Assembly: GCA_002335605.1 (NCBI GenBank)
Contig: BEDY01000006.1
Span: 1,178,001 to 1,242,000, forward strand
Direction: 5' to 3'
Origin: Prillingera fragicola
Lineage: Eukaryota; Basidiomycota; Tremellomycetes; Trichosporonales; Trichosporonaceae
Length of the DNA stretch: 64,000 bases
Part shown: piece after piece, positions 56,440-64,000 of the stretch
How positions within the stretch are numbered: position 1 is the first letter of the stretch
Layout of the letters: every line of letters begins with the position of its first letter
Made by a program: the position numbers and the translations under genes
Notes under the pieces: generated by a model
Databases searched by the model: none
Told to the model about the DNA's origin: nothing
The model's input: the letters and a program-made list of their open reading frames with translations, nothing else

Positions 56440-57191
56440 GCGGGGTGAGAGGGGGACGGGGTTTGTCTGGCATCATGCAGAGTGTAGCATTGTGCGGCGG
56501 TGGGCACGAGTGGCTCAAAGGGTCGACGTAGGACCGCAGACTGACATACCACTGACGAGAGCTTGCCATATCTGCCCAGTGTTGTCTGTGATTTCAGCAG
56601 TGGGCAACAGTGGTATCTGGGGTGGAATCTCAAGGACTGCTGCAAGTGAATGTGGACATCTCGGACGACTTCAAAACGGCAGGACAAGTAAGTTCAACGC
56701 CAGGACTGAGCGCTCGGAGTCTCTGTCAGCCCACAGGCTCAGTCTGGCGAAACACACTAGGGGCCTAAAACCAGCGTTAAACATAAAAATGCCTCGTCGT
56801 AGTGTGTATCGTGAAACACACACCGTTGAACAGCAGCCATTAATGGCATCCATTCGAGTTAGCGTCTTTCCTGAAACGCATAGACGTGTATCATTTGCCC
56901 GCCAATCAGTCTAGTATGTTTTACAAAACGCACTGACGTCTGTCCATGTCTTGATGTTTTGCGTCCATACGTTTGTGAAAACACACTATATCCACATGTC
57001 ATCGATGTTTTCTTGTTGCAGTGTGTTTCTCGAGTGGCCAGCAGGTAGTTCCCTGCAAGCACTGTTCCAACACACAGTCGCAGTTGTGCAATCTCCCCCT
57101 CCACTTGCCAACCTGTGTACCTGTGTAGAGTAACAATGCATACGATCCCAATAAAAAGTCCATGACCCCCTTCCTGCTCTGTCTCGCCGCA
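56440..57191. other. convergent spacer with spaced AAACRCA elements
   Basis: 752 bp between the 3' ends of FIS1 and the arabitol dehydrogenase gene. Between 56749 and 57030 a GAAAC(A/G)CAC-type word recurs six times, once inverted, about 45-63 bp apart and usually at a small palindrome. No gene is supported. Confidence 0.5.
56745..57032. repeat. array of degenerate ~45-63 bp-spaced AAAC(A/G)CA repeats
   Basis: Cores at 56749, 56812, 56872, 56924, 56976 and 57021 (inverted) share AAAC(A/G)CA. Several sit in short dyads: GTTTTACAAAAC (56919), GTTTGTGAAAAC (56971), GTGTGTATCGTGAAACACAC (56802) and GCGT..ACGC around 56870. Confidence 0.6.
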
Positions 57192-58461
57192 CTAGTCCTG
57201 GATCTGCACCTTGATAGCACCCTGGCTGGGGTCAGCCGCGACGCTGAACGCCTTGGCAGCCTCTTCGAGGGGGAAGCGGTGGGTGACCAGGGGCTTGAGG
57301 TCGATGAGGCCGCCAGACACGAGGCGGAGCGCCTTGGGGTACTGGTTGGCGTACCTGTACTGGAACTGCAGGTCGATCTCGTTGGCCGAGCAGTAGCCAA
57401 AGGGATACTATCTGTCAGCGCCGACGACAAGGGAGGACTCACGTTCTGCTCGGTAGGCCCGACGCCGATGACGAATACCTTTCCGCCAAAGACGACCGAG
57501 TAGATGGCGGCGCGGATCGAGCTCTCAAACCCGGTGCACTCGAGCGCGACGCGGATGCCGGTCCCCGCCGCTTGGCGGATGGCCGCCGAGACGTCCTCGG
57601 CCGACTGGCCCTTTTGGATGAGCACAGTCTTGACGTTGGGAACGAGCGTTTTGGCAAACTCGAGGCGCGACGCGACGAGATCCGTAATGACAATCGGGGA
57701 GCAGCCGGCTGCGCGCGCCGCGAGGAGGGTGACGAGGCCGATCGGGCCCGCGCCGCAGATCACGACCGGGTCGCCGAGCACGACGCCTGCGCGCTCCATG
57801 CCCGCCAGCGCGACTGCGAGGGGCTCACACACCGAGCCCTCCTCGTACGACACGTTGTCCGGGAGCTTGTGCAGCCAGGCCGCGGGGTGGGCGTGGAAAC
57901 GCGTCAAGGTGCCGTGGTACGGCGGGGTGGAGAAGAAGACGACGCGGGGGCAAGCGTTGTAGCGGCCGGTACGGCAGGGGTCGCAGTCTGCCTGCGAGCA
58001 GGGGACGCCGGCCTCGATGGCGACGCGGTCGCCGACCTTGAGACTAGTGACGCCTGGGCCGAGGGCAATGACCTCGCCCGCCGACTCGTGGCCGGCACCA
58101 CACTCGTCGGTCACGATCATGGTGGGGCCAATGTGGCCGTGCTTCCAAAAGTGGACGTCCGAGCTGCGCCGTCAGCAGACGTGCTCCACTGCGCGCACAC
58201 CTCGACTCACCCGCAGATACCTGTCGCCTTGACGTGGACGACCACCTCGCCGTCGCGCGGGACGACGTCGGGCTTGGCGATCATGTGCACCTCGTGCGCC
58301 GGGTTGTACGCGCACGCAATGTTGGCGTTCTTGTCCTTGAGCAACGGGTCGTCCTCGGCCAGCACGCGGAAGGCCGGGTGCTTGAGCACGCGGGCTGGGT
58401 CGTAGCGCTGCTCGTAAAACGAGTCGCCGGTAGCGGCTGCGGGGGCGGGGGCGGCGGTCAT
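57192..58461 (-). CDS. L-arabinitol 4-dehydrogenase / polyol dehydrogenase (MDR family)
   Basis: NAD(P)-dependent zinc alcohol dehydrogenase of the fungal L-arabinose pathway. Exons 58211-58461, 57443-58163 and 57192-57407 give 395 residues. The catalytic-zinc region is [17 protein letters not shown] and [10 protein letters not shown], and structural-zinc cysteines are in [17 protein letters not shown]. The nucleotide-binding loop is [17 protein letters not shown], followed by [12 protein letters not shown]. The [38 protein letters not shown] and [17 protein letters not shown] blocks are typical of sorbitol/xylitol/L-arabitol dehydrogenases. Xylitol or sorbitol as substrate cannot be excluded. 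An unrelated ~50-residue N-terminal extension precedes the core. It stands in tandem with a GH105-type hydrolase. Confidence 0.88.
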
Positions 58462-59399
58462 CTTTTTCTTCGTCCTGTTGGTGAGAAGGGATGAGTGAGT
58501 TGCGGTGAGTGTGGATGGGAAGAGATGCGCGGGACGGGATATCTGTGCAGGCTATGTATACGCTCGCAGCGCCTTCGCACCGTTGTCGAACGACATGTGG
58601 GCAGTGGGCCGAGACGCCGAGAGGGTGCTGGCCGGGTGTGCGGTAAAGCACAAGGTAGCAAGAGGGCTCGGCTCAATCCTGGACAGCCGGCGTGATGTCG
58701 GACCATTGGCTGGGCGGTTGTCCCTCGGCCGGCACGGACGTTTGTCCCGCTCGGCCAGTCGTCTTCCATCGCTGGAGATTGTATGCATTGTTGCTGATTG
58801 TTTTGATTCAGCGACGAGACGTAGAGATACCGAGCCGGAGCAGGCCAGTCCGCACAGCTTGAGAACTCAGTGCTGCTCTTGCCAGTGATGATAGATGATT
58901 GACAAGTACAGCCTGGTTCGGACGTTTCCAACACTGTGCCTCTCGCTTGGAAATAATCCATCCAGTGGCGCTTGCTGCCTAATTCACAAGTTTCCAACAC
59001 CTTGTGTTGTTGGACAGCATCACGTCTTGGACGCGTTGGACGCATTTCTCTGTTCCAATCGTTCCAGCACGTCAAGGTCGTGCATTCGGCACAGCTCACA
59101 GAGTTGCACGTACAATAGAACTGTGGACCGGGGGCTCGGACCGAGGGTCGCCGAATCGGATCGCTGCCAGCCGAGCTTGAGTGTTCCTAGTACACGGCAA
59201 CAGTCACTGCTGCGCATATAACGAGGGTATTCTGCATCACTTGCTCTACCCAACCTGAGAACGCACGTGAGCATGACTGCCATTGCCCTGCTGCGACAGT
59301 CTTGACTCCTGCTCACTTGCATCGTGACACCGTACATTGATACTCTATGCTACCAAGAACAAAACCAAACCTCTCTACCACCTAATCCATCCCAGTGCT
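58462..59399. promoter_or_regulatory. intergenic region between GH105-type gene and arabitol dehydrogenase
   Basis: 938 bp, expected to carry the arabitol dehydrogenase promoter. A GTTTCCAACAC word occurs twice (about 58923 and 58990). No gene is supported; a 213-codon minus-strand frame at 58458-59099 is featureless. Confidence 0.4.
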
Positions 59400-60616
59400 C
59401 TATGCCTTGTTGGCCCTCTCCCACTCGACGAGCGCAAGCATAGCGAGCGCCTGCCCATACGGCATGCTCGTAATGGGAATGTCCTTGTAGAACTGCAAAT
59501 CAGGGCCCATACCCGTTCCAAACGAGGTCTGGGTCACCTCGCCGTCTTCAGCGATACAGTTGATGACGCCTGCAATAGCGGCGTCGGCACAGGCGCGGTA
59601 GTGGTCGCCCTTGATGAGACCCTGGCGGAGCGCGGCGTAGATGCCTGCGGCAAAGCCGGCGCTGGCCGAGGACTCGACGTAGCTCGTCGGGTCCATGATG
59701 AGGGTGTGCCAGAGGCCCGTGGCTGGGTCCTGCGTCTTGACGAGGGTGTCGATCTGGCGGCGCAGGGTGGAGATGAGGAAGAGGCGGATGGGGTCGTTGG
59801 CCGGGAGGTGCTCCTCGCCGAGAATCTCGAGGAAGAGCGGGATCGAGATGGTGATCCAGCAGTTTCCGCGCGCCCAGAGCGCGTTGGCAAAGTTGTTGCC
59901 GCCCTCTGGCGTAAACGTCCAGCCGTGGTACCAGAGGCCAGAGCTCGTGTCCACCAAGTACTGGGCGTGGAGCAGGAACTGGTACTTTGCCTCGGCAATG
60001 TACTGGGGGCGGTTGAGGAGGATGCCAATCTTGGCGAGGGGGATGACAGTCATCTTGAGCGTGTCGTCCCAGAGGTTGTCCTCGTGCATGGCCGCATAGG
60101 TCATGTGCTGGAATCCGCGCTCCTTGGTGCGGGGCAGGTCGTTCATGATCCACTCGGCCCAGTCGGCGCACCACGTAAGCCACCTCTCGTCCGTGACGGC
60201 CTTGTCGTCCAGCAAGGCAGAAAGGCAGTAGAAGGGCGACATCGTGTTGATGTTCTTTGGTGCACCGACTGATGAGATCTTGTACTGGGCCTCAAACCAG
60301 TCGAGCGCCGTCTTGCGCGAGTACTCGGACGCCTCGGGCGAGGCAATGGCCTGGTGGTGGTACAGCGCAGTGAGAGCGATGCCGTGCGTCCACTCCCAGC
60401 CGGCCCAGCCCTTGGTGTCGATGACCGTGCCGTCGTCGACTACAAAGGTTAGTCTTATCTACTTTGCCTGTTGCACAAAGACTCACGACGCAGGAGGAAC
60501 TCGCCGGTCTTGTCCTCGATGTTGACCAGGCCATCGGTCATGAGGCGGATCAGCTGCTCGGCGCGCTCGTGGGTGAGCTCGAGCTTGGGGCTTGAGGAGG
60601 AAGCAGTAGCGGTCAT
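59400..60616 (-). CDS. GH105/GH88-type unsaturated glucuronyl/galacturonyl hydrolase
   Basis: Probably cleaves the unsaturated uronic acid from oligosaccharides released from rhamnogalacturonan or related pectins. Exons 60487-60616 and 59400-60439 give 389 residues with an (alpha/alpha)6-barrel pattern. Family-like motifs include KGWAGWEWTHGIALTALYHH, YAAMHEDNLWDDTLKMTV (with the conserved catalytic-type Asp pair), GWTFTPEGGNNFANALWARGNCWI and SSASAGFAAGIYAAL. There is no signal peptide (MTATASSSSPKLELTHERAE), so the enzyme is likely intracellular and acts on imported disaccharides. Substrate detail (RG-I versus other uronides) is inference. Confidence 0.85.
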
Positions 60617-61211
60617 TATTGTTCAGTAGCAGGTGGTAGGTGGAGCTGGGGACCCCTTTTGGATGGCTGCGTCTTATAGCGATGTGTTGCATGAACATAT
60701 GGCCGGGCCGGGCATTCCGGCGACGGTCACTCGGGACATTGATGCACCGGTACCTGCACTGAGATTTGTAATCATTCATTAGAATTTGCCCAACACCTTC
60801 ATTAGCGGAAGTATTTTCTTTATTAGTAATCGTATCTCCAAGCCCCGGACCGCAGTGACATTGTGCCGTGCTGCCCGGTACCGACGCGCCGGAGCTCGGC
60901 GTACCGCGTACGAGCAGAGCAGTACAGGAGGAGCAGTGCAGGGAAACAGCATGTACTCCGGAGCAAGGATGGAGCGAAGATGTTGCGGGGGTTGGCGATG
61001 CATGCATGTGGGCAAAGAGTGAGAGAGAGCACGGTGAACAGGCCGGCGAGGGTGAATGGGTGGGTGGGCAACATAGGCGTGTAGATCATCTCATGCCTTT
61101 GGCGTGCCTATTTCCATCCACCCAGCAGTGACGTGCGAGTTCGACGACGACTACAGCCATGGAACAACGCGTTCATCACAACTCTCTACTGCATAGACTA
61201 CCATACACGCC
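60617..61211. promoter_or_regulatory. divergent promoter, GH105-type gene / UBX gene
   Basis: 595 bp. An AT-rich patch at 60760-60835 includes TTTGTAATCATT (60765-60776), identical to a 12-mer in the GCV3/FIS1 promoter, plus several CATTAG/TTAGTAATC words. The rest is GC-rich with no gene. Confidence 0.5.
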
Positions 61212-62935
61212 ATGTCCAGAACACCAGCGCAGCAAGATGCGCTGGAACAGCTCTGGGCCATCACCGACTCGTCCTCTGACGCTGCGCGCGCAAGAGAGGA
61301 ACGCATCTTGCGCGACAACAATTGGGACGTCCAAGTGAGCACTGTTCCGGCTTCCACCGCAGCCCACAACACCCCGTCGTCACCTGCTGACCACGTAGCG
61401 CTCAATTGAACAAATCTTTACTGGCGCCACCTCGCCACCGGCAGCTCCCTCGGTGCACAAGCCCGAGACAGAGGGTTCGGGCTACGCGACGGGGGTAGGT
61501 GGTGACGACGACCTGGGTGACTTGGCAATGAGACCGATTCCGCCAGGTGGACGGCGGATTAGTGGGCACAATGCACGACCATCACGACCTGGTAGTGCTG
61601 GCTTGGGACTGTGGGAGACCTTTGCGTGGCCTTTCACCATTGTGGCGTCTATCTTGACGGGAACGTGGTACTTCTTCAGTGAGTCAGCCGGTGCATGTTG
61701 CCGCTTCGGTGATGTGCGCTAGCCTTGCTAACAACGCAGTCCGAACGTTTGTCCCACTGTCGCTCCTCCCACACTTGCCGCGCTTCCTGCTCCCGCCAGC
61801 GCACGCTGGGCCACCTCGGGGTCCGCGTGACCCAACAACTGCCTCCCTTCGCTTTGTCCGCGAACTTGAAACCCTCACAGGCTCATCAGCCACAGCTGGC
61901 ACCCTTCCCGACCTCTGGGTGGGGCCCTACCGCGAGTTTCTCACCGAAGTCCGCAAAGCCGGCCGCGTTGGCGCCGTCATCCTAGTCTGCGGCGAGCATG
62001 AGGACGACTATGAGTTCAAGCACGACGTCGTCGCTGACCCGGAACTCGTCAAGTGTTTCAAGGACAACGATATCATGGTATGGGCAGCCGACATCTCATC
62101 ACGCGAGGGATACATGGTCTCGCAGACTCTCCTCACCACCACCTACCCGTCCATTACATTTGCCTCCATGCTCCCAACAGCAGGCAGCAGCGGCAGCGCG
62201 ACAGCCGGCCGCCTCTCAATTCTCACCACGCTCCAAGGCCCACCCTCTACCGAGACCTCGACCTCCAACATTATTCAGACCATCACCACAGCCATCCTCC
62301 CCCGGACAAACGCCTATCTCGCGCGCCTCCGCCGCGAACGCCTCTCGCTCGAAGAAGCCCGCCACGTGCGCGAAGAACAGGACCGCGCCCTCCGCGCCGC
62401 CGAGGCCGCGGACCGGGAAAAGCTCCACGCAGCCCGCGCAGCCGCCGAGCTCGAGCGTGTCCAGCGTGAACGCGCCGAGCGCGAGGAGGAGCGCAAGCAG
62501 AAGGAACTCGCCGACCGCGCCGTCTGGCGCCGATACGCGCGCAAGCACCTCCTGCCCCCCTCCAGTGGACCTATACGCGTCGCGCTGCGTACCCCTATAT
62601 CTGCTGAACGGCACGTGTGGAACTTTGTCCCCGGAGGCAGCACCCTGCCGCTGTTTGTCTTTGCGGAAACCCGCCTGATCCCTGCGGCCGACCTCGCGGA
62701 GAACGACCCCGACACGCCGCCGGCCGGGTACGACCACGCGTGGGGATTCCGCCTCGTGACCTCGTTCCCGCGCAAGGAGATTGAACTGGTCGAGTCGGGC
62801 GGGGAGGCGATATGGGAGGACGTGAAAAAGTGCGGTGGCGCGCTGTTTGCGGAAAAGGCCCAGGGCGGGGACTGGGGCGAGAGTGAGCGCGGGAGCGAGA
62901 GCAGTGATGATGAGGTCGTTAGTGATAGTGATTAG
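61212..62935 (+). CDS. UBX2: UBX-domain ERAD adaptor, Ubx2/UBXD8-like
   Basis: ER/lipid-droplet membrane protein that recruits Cdc48/p97 to ubiquitinated clients. Exons 61212-61334, 61399-61678 and 61740-62935 give 532 residues. The order is diagnostic. A UBA-like helix bundle lies at about 5-46 (QDALEQLWAITDSS, NNWDVQRSIEQIF). A membrane hairpin follows (LWETFAWPFTIVASILTGTWYFFIR, LPHLPRFLLPP). A UAS thioredoxin-like domain (GAVILVCGEHEDD, DIMVWAADISSREGYMVSQTL) and a long Glu/Arg/Ala coiled coil come next. A C-terminal UBX domain (PIRVALRTP, LPLFVFAETRL, FRLVTSFPRKEIEL) precedes an acidic SESSDDEVVSDSD tail. The canonical UBX FPR turn appears as SFPRKE. Confidence 0.92.
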
Positions 62936-63079
62936 TTGCATTGTTGTCTTGTCATCTTGTGTTTCGCCGTGTGCGCCAGGGGCTGGTTGGCGCAGGTGTC
63001 GGTATACAATACATGCGTAATGCACTAATGCCATCTAACCACGTCCCAATCCCAGCCTCAAGCCTACGCCTGCTCGGTT

Positions 63080-64000
63080 CTATGCCGCAACGCTCTTCTC
63101 CGCTGCCTTGCCCTTGTTCGCCCGTGCGCGACCCCACACAACCTTTGTCTTTTTGTCATTAACCTCGATCCCGTCCTGGGCCGACAAGCCCTGCGCGGCG
63201 CGCTCGGCCGTCGCGCGGTCGGTAAAGTTGACAAACGCGCAGTTGTTGGCCGCGACAATGGAGATGGAACGGATCTGGTTCGGTGCCACCGACGGCAGCG
63301 CCGCGCCCATGGACGTACGCACATCTGCCTCGGTGCTGCCTGCGGGGAGACCCAGGAAGAGGAGCGTCGTGACCGACTTGTCCTCGGGGGCCTTGAGCCC
63401 CTTGGACTCTGCGACGTTGCGCAGAATCTTTTGCGCGACTGGGTCGTTTTTGCCGTAATACCTGTCCGTGAGGCTCTGCTTGCTGCCGCCGCTGGCCTCG
63501 GACTCGGTAGGCACCTCGTGGCGGAAGGGACACTCTGCGCCGCGCTTGCACTCGCCCTTGACAAAGAAGGAGCACAGGTGTGGCCTGTTGCGCTTGTAGT
63601 TTGGGTCGGTCTTGGCCAGATTTTTGAGCATCTCACGGCCCTGGGCGTTGGCTACTTGCGAGTCAAAGGCCATGCCATCCGGCGACTCGGCCATTTGCGC
63701 TTCTAGATTTTGAATGTAGTACTCTACGCTCGTCAGTCCACAGCTCTACGGCGGCGCACTCACGCTTGTTGATATCACTCGACGGTGCCTGGTTCTTCCT
63801 GCCCAGCGCAGCATCGCGCACCTGCACGGGAAGACCAAACTCGAGATCCAGCAAGCATGTCTGGCACACGCCCTTGATCTTTGCGCAGGTCGTGCAGATC
63901 TCAGTCTTCTTGAACCGACCACCCTGTCCTGGGTTCCACCTGAACACTGTAAAGGGGCGGTTGCAGATCTTGCACTCGTGGCCAAATTCTTGCTTTGACA
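63080..64000 (-). CDS. pre-mRNA splicing factor RBM22/Ecm2 (Slt11), 5' end outside window
   Basis: Component of the activated spliceosome that contacts U6 snRNA and the pre-mRNA near the catalytic core. Two exons are visible: 63764 to beyond 64000, and 63080-63723. The zinc-rich N-terminal module begins at the window edge ([20 protein letters not shown]) and continues [33 protein letters not shown], nearly the RBM22 consensus. The [30 protein letters not shown] stretch is a CCCH finger, and YYGKNDPVA precedes an RRM ([32 protein letters not shown]). It ends soon after the RRM ([11 protein letters not shown]), lacking the Pro-rich tail of animal RBM22. About 40 N-terminal residues are missing. 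Confidence 0.93.

Overview
The window looks like nuclear DNA of a basidiomycete yeast. It is GC-rich and gene-dense, its genes are split by many very short GT..AG introns (often 34-75 nt), and its products are plainly eukaryotic: an AP-1 adaptor subunit, a SWI/SNF subunit, an OST subunit, Fis1, cytosolic IleRS and an RNA polymerase II subunit. Gene structure, the Yap1/Pap1-type bZIP and the L-arabitol and pectin sugar genes fit Tremellomycetes, perhaps Trichosporonales. That placement is inference from style, not a database match. I see no virus, CRISPR array, rRNA or convincing tRNA.

Layout, left to right. At 0.5-5.2 kb lie AHA1 (minus) with an unusual C-terminal membrane segment, RPB11 (plus) and an MFS carboxylate-type transporter (minus). 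At 5.2-8.5 kb is a 3.2-kb stretch without a convincing gene, leading into a protein with two tandem C-C-YC-H modules (8.5-9.7 kb). At 10.4-16.6 kb an Air1/2-like zinc-knuckle protein (minus) diverges from cytosolic isoleucyl-tRNA synthetase (plus). At 17.6-25 kb a Yap1/Pap1 redox bZIP factor (minus) diverges from a SWI1/ARID subunit (plus). At 25.2-30.5 kb are an SWT1-type PIN endonuclease and an F-box protein. At 30.7-35.2 kb are three poorly known genes. At 35.4-43.0 kb are an RRN6-like Pol I factor (minus), an Asterix-like PAT-complex protein, a novel one-pass membrane/coiled-coil protein, and a HIT-superfamily protein with an HxHxQ motif (minus). At 45.0-46.7 kb is hydroxyacid-oxoacid transhydrogenase with a TATA box. 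At 48.2-54.3 kb are ribophorin II/Swp1, AP-1 gamma adaptin (minus), a tail-anchored inositol-polyphosphate 5-phosphatase and glycine cleavage H protein (minus). At 55.8-62.9 kb are Fis1, L-arabitol 4-dehydrogenase and a GH105-type hydrolase in tandem (minus), and a Ubx2/UBXD8-type ERAD adaptor. An RBM22/Ecm2 splicing factor (minus) runs off the right edge.

Functionally this is mostly housekeeping DNA. Several genes touch redox or stress biology (Yap1, Aha1, Ubx2), ER protein biogenesis (Swp1, Asterix, Ubx2) or RNA processing (Air, Swt1, RBM22). The arabitol dehydrogenase/GH105 pair is the only stretch that resembles a small catabolic cluster. Exon boundaries were derived by hand from GT..AG sites, reading-frame continuity and family conservation. 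All totals close in frame, but no transcript data were available. No unmistakably new multi-gene system was found. The most unusual items are the membrane-anchored Aha1, the duplicated C-C-YC-H module protein, the Swt1 repeat region, the Cys-poor Yap1 and several palindrome- or repeat-rich intergenic segments.
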